This document shows positions 14,913 to 22,496 of a stretch of 64,000 bases of DNA, one piece after another (position 1 is the first letter of the stretch; each line of letters begins with the position of its first letter). Both the position numbers and the translations under genes were made by a program. Origin of the DNA: Anaerolineales bacterium (GTDB taxonomy: Bacteria > Chloroflexota > Anaerolineae > Anaerolineales > Villigracilaceae); the NCBI GenBank assembly GCA_016934715.1, contig JAFGSI010000030.1, positions 1 to 64,000 on the forward strand, read 5' to 3'. The notes below the pieces were generated by a model. That model had not been told where the DNA came from. It worked only from the letters and a program-made list of their open reading frames with translations, and ran no database searches.

Positions 14913-17399
14913 ATGCAGCCATCGTTGGAGAAATTACGCAAGTTCTTCCGTCTCGAACACGAAAACGGATATGGCAACACGGCCGTGATCGGCGGCCTGG
15001 CAAGGATCCTGGATTATTGGGAGGGGGAGGCCCGCAATGAAATGGTGGCCGAATCACTCGTCCAGGCTGTCGCGGCGACGCTGGGCGAGTACGCCAGCCT
15101 GGCCCCGGAGGGGCGCGCCGAAGCCTTGAAAACGCTCTGGAAGCAGATCCAGGACAAGGTCCCGGAAGCGGCGGTCAAAGTGCAGGCTCCCAGATCCAGT
15201 CCGCCGCGCGCTGTGGCGGAGGCGAGCGAACCGGTCTCCGCTCCGGAAGGCTCTGCAGAGGAAGCGGTGCGCGCGCCAAAGGCCGCCCGCCTTCGCTCCC
15301 AGCCGGGAGCCGGAACCAGCAAACGCCCGATCGCCCTGAATGCCTCCCTGACCGTCCTGGCCGGTGTCGGGCCGCGCAATGCGGCCATGCTCGCCCGCCT
15401 GGGCCTGGAGACTCTGGGCGACATGCTCTACTATTTCCCGCGCCGCTACGACGATTACAGCCAGCTCAAGCCGATCCGCGACCTGTTCTACGGCCAGCAG
15501 GTGACCGTCATCGGGACAGTCGTGACGGCCGAGGCGCGCCAGATGCGCGGCCGGGCCAGGTCCATCTTCGAGGCGGTCATCAACGATGGGACCGGCGGCC
15601 TGCGCCTGACCTGGTTCAACCAGCCCTGGCTGGTCAACCGGATCAAGGCCGGAGAGGCCATTTCGGTCTCCGGCAAGATCGATCAATACCTGGGCCGTCT
15701 GGTGATGACCAATCCCGACTGGGAGCCGGTCGAGGTTGACAACCTGCACACCAACCGCATCGTCCCGATCTACCCGCTGACCCAGAACGTGACCCAGAAG
15801 TGGCTGCGCAAGCTGATCCACCAGGTGGTGACCTACTGGGCGCCCAAGCTGACCGACCATTTGCCCGACACGCTCCTCGACGCTGCCGAACTCTCGGACC
15901 TGGGGATGGCCCTCTTGCAGGCCCACTTTCCCGACTCGCAGGAAGAACTCCAGGCCGCCCGCCGGCGCCTGGCCTTCGACGAGATCTTCTTCCTGCAGAT
16001 GGGAGTCCTGAGTCAGAAACGTGACTGGCAGTCGGTGGAGGGGCGTGTCTTTGAGGTTGACACCGACTGGTTGGAGAAGCGGCTGTCGGCTCTGCCGTAT
16101 GCCCTGACGAACGCCCAGCAGCGCGCCGTGGAGGCCATTCGTACAGATCTCAAGGCGGGCAGGCCGATGAACCGCCTGCTGCAGGGCGATGTTGGCTCAG
16201 GCAAGACCGTTGTGGCGGCCGTGGCGGCCGCGATGGTCACTGCCGCCGGTGCGCAGGTCGCCATCATGGCCCCGACGAGCATCCTGGCCGAACAGCACTT
16301 CCACACTTTCCGGGACCTGCTGGCCGAGGAGGGCGGCGCCCTTTCCACCGAGCAAATCCGATTGCTGGTCGGGGATACACCCGAGAAGGAAAAAGAAGAG
16401 ATCCGCTCCGGGTTGGCGGAGGGAAGCATCAAGATCGTCATCGGGACCCACGCCGTGATCGAGGAGCCGATTGCCTTTGCTGACCTGCAGCTTGCGGTCA
16501 TCGACGAGCAGCATCGTTTCGGGGTCGAGCAGCGGGCCGCCCTGCGCTCGAAGGGCACCAACCCACACCTGCTGGTCATGACTGCCACGCCGATCCCGCG
16601 TTCGCTGGCCCTGACCCTGTATGGTGATCTGGACCTGGTGGTGATGGACGAACTGCCGCCCGGCCGCCAGCCGATCCCGACCCACATCCTGATCCCTCAG
16701 GAGCGCGAGCGGGCCTACACCCTGATCCGCAGCCAGATCGAAGAGCACCGCCAGGCCTTCATAATCTACCCCTTGGTCGAGGAGAGCGAAAAGAGCGACC
16801 AGCTGGCAGCCACTGAAGAGCACGCCCGCCTGCAGAAGGAAGTCTTTCCAGACCTGAAGCTGGGGCTCCTGCACGGGCGCATGCGCCCTGACGAGAAGGA
16901 CGCCGTCATGCTGGCCTTCCGTGACCGGCAGTACGATATTCTGGTCTCGACCACCGTGGTCGAGGTCGGGGTGGATGTGCCGAATGCCACTGTCATGCTG
17001 GTGGAGGGGGCCAACCGTTTCGGCCTGGCGCAGTTGCATCAGCTGCGCGGCCGGGTCGGGCGCGGCGAGGCCCAATCCTTCTGTCTGCTGATCCCCGACC
17101 ACGAGGACGCAGTCGAGAACGAGCGTCTTTCGGCGATGGCCGAGACCAACGACGGTTTCATCCTGGCCGAGCGTGATCTGCAGCAGCGGGGTCCCGGCGA
17201 GTTTCTGGGCACGCGCCAGGCCGGCTTCGCCTCGAGCCTGAAAATGGCTTCTTTGAGCGACGTGGCGTTGATCGAGAAGGCCCGACTCCAGGCCCAGGCC
17301 CTTTTCGAACGTGACCCTGACCTGCAGGAGCCCGCGCATAGCCTGTTGTCCGAAGCCCTCGGACGCTTCTGGAGCGGCGGCAAGGGCGACCTCAGCTGA
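14913..17399 (+). CDS. recG: ATP-dependent DNA helicase RecG
   Basis: The 828-residue protein remodels stalled forks and branched DNA. Residues 1 to about 140 form an extra N-terminal part rich in Ala/Glu/Pro. The wedge/OB domain follows (VGPRNAAMLARLGLETLGDM, YYFPRRYDDYS). Then come the helicase lobes: Walker A GDVGSGKTVVA at about residue 427, DEQH, TATPIPRSLALT, and the C-terminal lobe with STTVVEVGVDVPNATVM and QLHQLRGRVGRG. Length exceeds the E. coli form because of the N-terminal extension. It is followed 24 bases later by coaD. Confidence 0.95.
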   Translation: MQPSLEKLRKFFRLEHENGYGNTAVIGGLARILDYWEGEARNEMVAESLVQAVAATLGEYASLAPEGRAEALKTLWKQIQDKVPEAAVKVQAPRSSPPRAVAEASEPVSAPEGSAEEAVRAPKAARLRSQPGAGTSKRPIALNASLTVLAGVGPRNAAMLARLGLETLGDMLYYFPRRYDDYSQLKPIRDLFYGQQVTVIGTVVTAEARQMRGRARSIFEAVINDGTGGLRLTWFNQPWLVNRIKAGEAISVSGKIDQYLGRLVMTNPDWEPVEVDNLHTNRIVPIYPLTQNVTQKWLRKLIHQVVTYWAPKLTDHLPDTLLDAAELSDLGMALLQAHFPDSQEELQAARRRLAFDEIFFLQMGVLSQKRDWQSVEGRVFEVDTDWLEKRLSALPYALTNAQQRAVEAIRTDLKAGRPMNRLLQGDVGSGKTVVAAVAAAMVTAAGAQVAIMAPTSILAEQHFHTFRDLLAEEGGALSTEQIRLLVGDTPEKEKEEIRSGLAEGSIKIVIGTHAVIEEPIAFADLQLAVIDEQHRFGVEQRAALRSKGTNPHLLVMTATPIPRSLALTLYGDLDLVVMDELPPGRQPIPTHILIPQERERAYTLIRSQIEEHRQAFIIYPLVEESEKSDQLAATEEHARLQKEVFPDLKLGLLHGRMRPDEKDAVMLAFRDRQYDILVSTTVVEVGVDVPNATVMLVEGANRFGLAQLHQLRGRVGRGEAQSFCLLIPDHEDAVENERLSAMAETNDGFILAERDLQQRGPGEFLGTRQAGFASSLKMASLSDVALIEKARLQAQALFERDPDLQEPAHSLLSEALGRFWSGGKGDLS

Positions 17400-17423
17400 C
17401 CGCCGCCCATAGACGGGAGACAT

Positions 17424-17942
17424 ATGGTCCGTGCGCTTTTCCCCGGCTCGTTTGATCCAATCCATTTCGGTCACGTCGACATTGCCAGCCGTGCCGCCCG
17501 TCTCTTCGACGAGGTGGTGGTGGGCGTGTACGACCGCCCGCTCAAGACCCTGATGTTCAGCCCGGAGGAGCGGATGGCGCTGGTGATCGAATCCTTTCGC
17601 AAGCAGAAGAATGTGCGTGTCATGGGGTACAATGGGCTGACAGTTAATTTTTGCAAACAGATCGATGCCCAGGTGATCGTGCGCGGTCTGCGGGTCTTCT
17701 CGGACTTCGAGTTCGAGTTTCGCATGGCGCTGGCCAATGCCCGCCTGTCCCCCGGCATCGAGAGCGTCGTCTTCATCACCAGAGAGGAGCACACCTTCCT
17801 CTCATCCAGCAGCGTGCGCGAGATCGCCATTCTGGGCGGGGACGTTTCGAGTATGGTTCCCGCGCATGTGAGTGCGGCGCTCAAGGAAAAGATCGCCGAG
17901 ATCGGGGACCAGCAGTCAAACCCATTTGGGATTAGAATATAA
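17424..17942 (+). CDS. coaD: Phosphopantetheine adenylyltransferase
   Basis: The 172-residue protein catalyses the penultimate step of coenzyme A synthesis, joining ATP to 4'-phosphopantetheine. The nucleotidyltransferase signature FPGSFDPIHFGHVDI (HxGH-type, here HFGH) and the C-terminal FLSSSSVREIA are present, with VRGLRVFSDFEFEF in between. A GGGAGA site precedes the ATG. Confidence 0.95.
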   Translation: MVRALFPGSFDPIHFGHVDIASRAARLFDEVVVGVYDRPLKTLMFSPEERMALVIESFRKQKNVRVMGYNGLTVNFCKQIDAQVIVRGLRVFSDFEFEFRMALANARLSPGIESVVFITREEHTFLSSSSVREIAILGGDVSSMVPAHVSAALKEKIAEIGDQQSNPFGIRI

Positions 17943-17968
17943 GTACCGCCTTACCCGTGGAGGAGCCC

Positions 17969-18469
17969 ATGGACATCCTTCATCTCGTTGACCGCCTGGA
18001 AGAACTCTTCAATGACAGCCGTCCCATCCCGCTGACGCATAATGTCATCGTGGATGAGGATAAATTCCTGGACATCATTGATCAGATGCGCATCTCCATC
18101 CCGGAGGAGGTTAAGAAGGCCCAGCAGGTGCATACGCAGAAGGATCGTTTTATGGCCCAGGCCCAGGAAGAGGCCAACCGGACCCTGCAACTGGCGCGCG
18201 AAAAAGCCGACCAGATGATGGAGAAGGACCAGATCGCCCAGGAGGCCCAACGCCGCGGGAGCCAGATCATCGAACAGGCCCGCATGGATGCGGAGAACAT
18301 CAAGAACGGCGCCGACCAGTATGCCAGGGATGTGTTGATGGCGCTCGAGGCCGAACTGGAGCGCCTGGTGCTGCAGGTCCGCAACGGGATGCGCATGCTG
18401 GATGAGAAGACCACCTCGGCCGCTCCCGAGCCGGTCGGGCCACCCCCGAAATTGAAAGAAGGCCAATGA
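17969..18469 (+). CDS. DivIVA/ATP-synthase-b-like coiled-coil protein
   Basis: The 166-residue protein opens with a conserved MDILHLVDRLEELFNDSRPIP segment and then forms a long charged helix rich in Gln, Glu, Arg and Ala (residues about 45-140), typical of DivIVA-like or F-ATPase subunit b-like coiled coils. I prefer ATG 17969, which has GGAGGA six bases away, over the upstream GTG. Related coiled-coil genes follow coaD in several Gram-positive genomes. A structural or scaffolding role is inferred; no membrane segment is visible. Confidence 0.7.
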   Translation: MDILHLVDRLEELFNDSRPIPLTHNVIVDEDKFLDIIDQMRISIPEEVKKAQQVHTQKDRFMAQAQEEANRTLQLAREKADQMMEKDQIAQEAQRRGSQIIEQARMDAENIKNGADQYARDVLMALEAELERLVLQVRNGMRMLDEKTTSAAPEPVGPPPKLKEGQ

Positions 18470-18508
18470 ACCAGAACCCTCCGCCAATTGCGGAGGGTTC
18501 TGGTTTGG
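18469..18508. terminator. Long bidirectional terminator
   Basis: A 16-base-pair stem (AACCAGAACCCTCCGC, 18469-18484, with its exact complement at 18490-18505) with loop CAATT lies between the convergent coiled-coil and corA genes. Confidence 0.88.
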
Positions 18509-18523
18509 TTAGGATGGTTTTGG

Positions 18524-19453
18524 TTAGAACCAGTCCCGCCTGGCAAAGATTAACACGGCAATGGTTACCAGCGCCAGCGAGATCCCCAGAATGCTCAGGA
18601 AGGCCAGGGGGCTGTTTTCGCCAGGCAGGGAGACGTTCATGCCGTAGAAGGATGCCACGATGGTGGGGATGTTGATCACGATGGTCAGGGCGGCCAAGAC
18701 TTTCATGACCGAGTTCAGGTTATTGGAGATGATCGAGGCGAAGGCGTCCATCAGGCCGGCAAGAATATTGGTCTGGATATCGGTCATGCCAATCGCCTGC
18801 TGGTTCTCGGTGAGGACGTCCTCGAGCAGGTCATCGTCTTCCTCAAAATGATTGAACATCCTGCTGCGCTGCAGACGTTCCATCACCACCTGGTTGGAGC
18901 GCAGGCCGGTGGTGAAGTAAACCAGACTCTTCTGGACCTTGAGCAGTTCCAGCACCTCCCGGTTGCGGGTCGACTGTTCCAGTCTGTCCTCCAGCGCGGC
19001 GGTGGTCTTGTTGATCTCGCGCAGGTGGCTCAAGTAGCGGGCGGCAGTTTCAAGGAAGATGTACAGGGCGAAACGATAGCGCTTGGCAGTTTTCAATCCC
19101 CGGTATTTGCCGTTGCAAAGCACGCGGGTCACGTCGTTTTCGAATTTGCAGACGGTGATCACGAAGCGGTCGGCGAGGATGATCCCCAGCGGAACAGTGA
19201 TGTAGGGAATGTCGGTCCCGGCGCCCTGGAAATAGGGGACGCGCAGCAGGATGAAGACGTAACCTTCGTCACGTTCCATGCGAGCCATTTCATCCTGGTC
19301 CAGGGAATAGTTGATCAGGTCCGGGTCGATCCCCCACCCGATGAGCTGTTGGATTTCCTCAGGCGTCGGGTCAACGGCCTTGATCCAGCCGCCGTTGACC
19401 GCATTCTCGAGGGCCTGCAGCCCCTGCTCTGTGCTTTTGTAGATGGTGAGCAT
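18524..19453 (-). CDS. corA: CorA family magnesium/divalent cation transporter, copy 1
   Basis: The 309-residue protein has the CorA layout: a cytoplasmic N-terminal domain, a long helix, and two C-terminal membrane helices, the first ending in the ion-selectivity motif GMN (ASFYGMNVSLPG, about residue 278). The C-terminus is LIFARRDWF. It forms a pentameric Mg2+ channel. AGGAGG lies ahead of the ATG. It is one of two corA genes flanking lexA; the N-terminal domains of the two are quite different, so they are old paralogues. Confidence 0.92.
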   Translation of the reverse strand: MLTIYKSTEQGLQALENAVNGGWIKAVDPTPEEIQQLIGWGIDPDLINYSLDQDEMARMERDEGYVFILLRVPYFQGAGTDIPYITVPLGIILADRFVITVCKFENDVTRVLCNGKYRGLKTAKRYRFALYIFLETAARYLSHLREINKTTAALEDRLEQSTRNREVLELLKVQKSLVYFTTGLRSNQVVMERLQRSRMFNHFEEDDDLLEDVLTENQQAIGMTDIQTNILAGLMDAFASIISNNLNSVMKVLAALTIVINIPTIVASFYGMNVSLPGENSPLAFLSILGISLALVTIAVLIFARRDWF

Positions 19454-19474
19454 GACAACCTCCTCGGCGAAAAT

Positions 19475-19512
19475 CGATTACGCCGGAGGTGCGCTCAGCC
19501 TCCTCGTAATCG
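19475..19512 (-). promoter_or_regulatory. Structured leader upstream of corA copy 1
   Basis: An 8-bp stem CGATTACG (19475-19482)/CGTAATCG (19505-19512) encloses a second stem GGAGG (19485-19489)/CCTCC (19499-19503). It lies 21 bases ahead of the corA start in the 5' leader. A GC-rich palindromic stretch (GCGGCCGGCCGC, about 19539-19550) is further upstream. I cannot match it to a known magnesium riboswitch class. Confidence 0.45.
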
Positions 19513-19687
19513 TAAGATTTAAGTGTCGAACCAGAACGCGGCCGGCCGCCCGGGGACCGGGAGGCTTACTGTCAGTGGAGTCGGAAAGTTCGTTCTCGTC
19601 TCGGGTGTACATTACGCGTATCCTTGCCAGGACTGGCAGGCCTATTTTACGCCTGTTGTGCCATCCTCACAATACCTGCAGGGCAAA

Positions 19688-19722
19688 GAAAAACGGCTTC
19701 CGGAGTGCATTCCGGAAGCCGT
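19688..19722 (-). terminator. lexA terminator
   Basis: A 12-bp hairpin (ACGGCTTCCGGA, 19693-19704, with TCCGGAAGCCGT, 19711-19722) is followed on the reverse strand by TTTTTCTTT. It lies 18 bases after the lexA stop. Confidence 0.88.
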
Positions 19723-19740
19723 GGGAGGCGGTTACGCCGG

Positions 19741-20412
19741 TCAGATGGTCCGGCTGACCTTACGGATGACCATGATGACCTTGCCCTTGATCTCCAGCGG
19801 CTCGTCCTTGTCGATCATGATCGCCTTCATGGTGGGATTGGCCGGCTGGAGGCGATACTTCTGGCCTTCTTTGTAGAAGTATTTGAGCGTCGTCTCGTCG
19901 CGGTTGGGCAGCCAGATGGCAACCATCTCGCCGTTGCTGGCGCTGACCACCGGCTTCATGATGACGATGTCGCCGTCGTTGATCATGGCGTCGATCATCG
20001 AATCGCCTTTGACTTTCAGGGCGAAGAGCCCGTCGCTTTTCTCGCGGGCCGGCAGGATGCTGCGGGCCACATCGACGGCGTCGAGGTCGTCACCGATGTA
20101 GGTTACACCGGCCTCCGGGACGAGCATCGGCAAACCGGCGGCGATCGGACCCAGGATGGGGATCTTGACAGTGTCCTGTCCGAGGGGGTTCGACAGCCGA
20201 AGCGCGCGCGAAGCTCTGGCATCGCGTTCGATCAGGCCCATTTCGGTCAGCTGCTTTAAATAATAGGTGACCACGGATGTCGAAGAGACCCCGATGGCCT
20301 CACCAATCTCGCGGATGGAGGGAGGATATCCTTGCACGCGGATCCGTTCGTTGAGAAAGTCGATAATCTTCTGGTGGCGTTCCGTCAAGCCTTTGCGGGC
20401 ACGTGCCATCAT
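19741..20412 (-). CDS. lexA: LexA repressor
   Basis: The 223-residue protein has a winged-helix domain (YPPSIREIGEAIGVSSTSVV), an AAG cleavage site (GPIAAGLP), catalytic Ser in VKGDSMIDAMINDGD and Lys in DETTLKYFYKEG. RecA-stimulated self-cleavage relieves repression of DNA-repair genes. Two adjacent ATGs (20412, 20409) are possible; GGAAAGGA favours the first. The promoter contains a LexA box, so the gene is autoregulated. Unusually, it is flanked on both sides by corA genes. Confidence 0.95.
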   Translation of the reverse strand: MMARARKGLTERHQKIIDFLNERIRVQGYPPSIREIGEAIGVSSTSVVTYYLKQLTEMGLIERDARASRALRLSNPLGQDTVKIPILGPIAAGLPMLVPEAGVTYIGDDLDAVDVARSILPAREKSDGLFALKVKGDSMIDAMINDGDIVIMKPVVSASNGEMVAIWLPNRDETTLKYFYKEGQKYRLQPANPTMKAIMIDKDEPLEIKGKVIMVIRKVSRTI

Positions 20413-20457
20413 GGGTGTTATCCTTTCCGAGCTTTTTCGCTCATTTGTTCCAATACA

Positions 20458-20486
20458 ATCATACACGAACATCCGTTCTGTGTCAA
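20458..20486 (-). promoter_or_regulatory. lexA promoter
   Basis: A consensus promoter on the reverse strand: TTGACA (20481-20486), 17-base spacer, TATGAT (20458-20463). The LexA box fills most of the spacer. Confidence 0.9.
20466..20479 (-). promoter_or_regulatory. LexA operator (SOS box)
   Basis: CGAACATCCGTTCT contains GAAC-N4-GTTC, the core of the Gram-positive LexA (Cheo-type) box. Its place inside the promoter spacer predicts autorepression. Confidence 0.88.
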
Positions 20487-20686
20487 GGACGAATTTTTGG
20501 GATGGCCCACAAGGATACCTGTCGAGGCGCTGTCAACTGTGGGATTATTGGTCTGCGAGCATGCCTTGCCCCGGAGGCCGGGCCATGTGGAAGATGGTGT
20601 TTCACGGAAGTTCTCGCCAAGACGAATTTGGATGGGAAACGCCCCGGATGGTCCCGGCGGGTCGAAGAAACGAAATTGGGGCGGAT

Positions 20687-21679
20687 TCAGATCCAGGTCC
20701 GGCGGTGCATCCACAGGAACATGATGATCGGGATCAGGAGGATGAGCCCCAGGGCCAGGACGAAGACCGCGGGCTGCATCCAGGCAGTAAGCGGGACGTC
20801 AGGCAGGAAGAAGTTCATCCCGAAAAAACCGGCGATGAAGGTGGTCGGCATGAACAGGGTGGTGATGATCGTCAGGGTCTTCATGACGTCGTTCATGCGG
20901 TTGTTGATCACCGACAGGTAGGTGTCCAGCGCCCCGCCGACCAGGTCGCGCATGCTCTCGTTCAGGTCATGCAGGCGGACCAGGTGGTCGTAGACGTCGC
21001 GGAAGAAGATCCGGTCGCCGGGATCGATGACGCGATAGTCGTCCCGGGCAAGCCTGTTCAGCACCTCGCGCTGGGGGGTGATGACCCGCCGCATGGCGAG
21101 CAGGATCCGTTTTAGGGCGAACAGGTCGGCGAGGGTCTGCGGGGTAGGCTTGTCGAAGATCTGGTCCTCGAGTTCGTCGATCTCGCTGTCGATCTGCTCG
21201 ACGATCGGCATATAGGCGGCGACGACGTAATCCATGATCTTGTAGAGCAGGTGGTCGGGCCCGCCCTGGACATGGCGGTTATCGCGCTGGCAGGCCTGCC
21301 AGGCCTGGTCGAGGCCGGGGATCGGGTCGTCATGATGGGTCACGACGTAGTTGGGTCCCAGGAAGATGTCCAGTTCATGGGCATGGAACGAACCGTCGCC
21401 TTGGGCGGTCTTGAAATCCAGGGCATTCAGGACGATGTAGACGTACTCGCCCCAATCGTCGACCTTGGGGGTGTGGGTCTCGCGCAGAGCATCGTCGACC
21501 GCCAGCGGGTGGAAGCCGAAGTCGTCGCGCAGGATCGGCTCGCAGGTCGCGTCGGCCTCACCTTCGAAATCGACCCACAGTACGCCTTTGCGGTTGTGCA
21601 GCGCGGCGGCGATCTTCTTGACCGGGTAATCGGCTTGCAGGGTGGAGCGGGGGGAAGACTGGAAAAGGACGCGGATCAT
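20687..21679 (-). CDS. corA: CorA family magnesium/divalent cation transporter, copy 2
   Basis: The 330-residue protein is a full-length CorA: N-terminal alpha/beta domain (HPLAVDDALRETHTPKVDDW), long helix region, and two C-terminal membrane helices with the GMN signature (IAGFFGMNFFLP, about residue 276). The C-terminus ends HRRTWI. A GGAGG site precedes the ATG. It is closer to the classic form (HPLAxDD...PKxDxW) than copy 1. Confidence 0.93.
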   Translation of the reverse strand: MIRVLFQSSPRSTLQADYPVKKIAAALHNRKGVLWVDFEGEADATCEPILRDDFGFHPLAVDDALRETHTPKVDDWGEYVYIVLNALDFKTAQGDGSFHAHELDIFLGPNYVVTHHDDPIPGLDQAWQACQRDNRHVQGGPDHLLYKIMDYVVAAYMPIVEQIDSEIDELEDQIFDKPTPQTLADLFALKRILLAMRRVITPQREVLNRLARDDYRVIDPGDRIFFRDVYDHLVRLHDLNESMRDLVGGALDTYLSVINNRMNDVMKTLTIITTLFMPTTFIAGFFGMNFFLPDVPLTAWMQPAVFVLALGLILLIPIIMFLWMHRRTWI

Positions 21680-21778
21680 CGGGCCTCCATGGGGTGCGGT
21701 GCTCTGATTCTAGCCGAAAAAACGATTTTCGGGCACTTTTTGACCCGCCCGGAGCAAGTAAGCGCGCACACTTTAAGA

Positions 21779-21849
21779 ATATTGAAGTCAATATCAATAT
21801 TATTGAATATTAGTGCTTGACAATTGAAAAAACCGGTATATAATATTGA
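21779..21849 (+). promoter_or_regulatory. Array of ATATTGA/TCAATAT operator half-sites
   Basis: Half-sites lie at 21779-21785 and 21788-21794 (perfect 7-2-7 palindrome ATATTGA-AG-TCAATAT), 21794-21806 (perfect TCAATA-T-TATTGA), and 21843-21849 overlapping the -10 box. They surround a strong promoter. The binding protein is unknown; the DUF2089 protein encoded downstream is a candidate. Confidence 0.6.
21817..21844 (+). promoter_or_regulatory. Promoter of the SHOCT-like/DUF4097/MFS operon
   Basis: TTGACA (21817-21822), 16-base spacer, TATAAT (21839-21844): both hexamers are perfect. It is one of the strongest promoter matches in the window. Confidence 0.9.
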
Positions 21850-21892
21850 TTAGGTTGAGACAGTGTTCTGGCTGTTCGGAAAGGAGCAGGAG

Positions 21893-22108
21893 ATGATACA
21901 CGATTTGAATGCCTATCAAGCCTATGAGCGCCGGGTGATCCAGGGCGAGTTCGATTACAACGGCTTTGCGGCCCTGGCGCGTCCCGTCACCCGCCGCCTG
22001 CCCCTGCGCATCCGCTTCGGGGATCTCCTGATCCGCGCCGGCATGAAATTGAAGCAGCCCCGGCGGGGCGGGTATGCCATGTCGCTCACCACCATGGCGG
22101 AGAAATAG
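21893..22108 (+). CDS. Small protein of unknown function
   Basis: The 71-residue product (MIHDLNAYQAYERRVIQGEF to the C-terminal MSLTTMAEK) is basic and unlike any family I recognise. I use ATG 21893, which has AAGGAG upstream; an earlier GTG at 21863 lies in the same frame. It is first in the operon, three bases before the DUF2089 gene, so it is probably co-translated. The central RLPLRIRFGDLLIRAGMKL could be an amphipathic membrane-binding helix. Confidence 0.6.
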   Translation: MIHDLNAYQAYERRVIQGEFDYNGFAALARPVTRRLPLRIRFGDLLIRAGMKLKQPRRGGYAMSLTTMAEK

Positions 22109-22111
22109 CCG

Positions 22112-22492
22112 ATGACGAGGGTTTTGAGCAAATGTCCCGTTTGCGATGGTGAGTTGACCGTCACGCGCATGCACTGCGATATCTGCGACATCACCATCGA
22201 CGGCCGGTTCAGCACCGGCATTTTTGCCGGCCTGACCCACGAACAGCTCGATTTTATTGAAACCTTTGTCCGCTGCGAAGGCAAGATGAACCGCATGGAA
22301 GAGGAACTGGCTCTTTCCTATCCCACCCTGCGCAACCGCCTGCACGAGATCATCCGGGCGATGGGCTATGAGCCGGGCAGGGAGGAGATTCCCGACGTCT
22401 CCGATGAAAAACGCCGGTCGGTCCTGGAAGGACTGGACGCCGGGACGATCTCAGCTGAAGAGGCCATGCGCCTTCTGCATGGAGAGGAGTAG
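22112..22492 (+). CDS. DUF2089 zinc-ribbon/HTH protein, probable regulator
   Basis: The 126-residue protein has an N-terminal zinc ribbon (CPVCDGELTVTRMHCDICD, residues about 8-26), then a helical part with LTHEQLDFIETFVRCEGKMN and LALSYPTLRNRLHEIIRAMGY, a probable helix-turn-helix. This is the DUF2089 family, taken to be DNA-binding. Its tail (RRSVLEGLDAGTISAEEAMRLL) is the same short SHOCT-like module found in three neighbouring proteins. It may control the operator array upstream and sense its partners through this module; that is inference. Confidence 0.82.
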   Translation: MTRVLSKCPVCDGELTVTRMHCDICDITIDGRFSTGIFAGLTHEQLDFIETFVRCEGKMNRMEEELALSYPTLRNRLHEIIRAMGYEPGREEIPDVSDEKRRSVLEGLDAGTISAEEAMRLLHGEE

Positions 22493-22496
22493 GAGC

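Noticed and set aside
16197-17792. 531-residue minus-strand frame opposite recG and coaD
   Set aside because: A shadow of recG; recG motifs are complete on the plus strand.
19454-19740. M-box (magnesium) riboswitch upstream of corA
   Set aside because: Stems are present but the conserved M-box sequences were not recognised.
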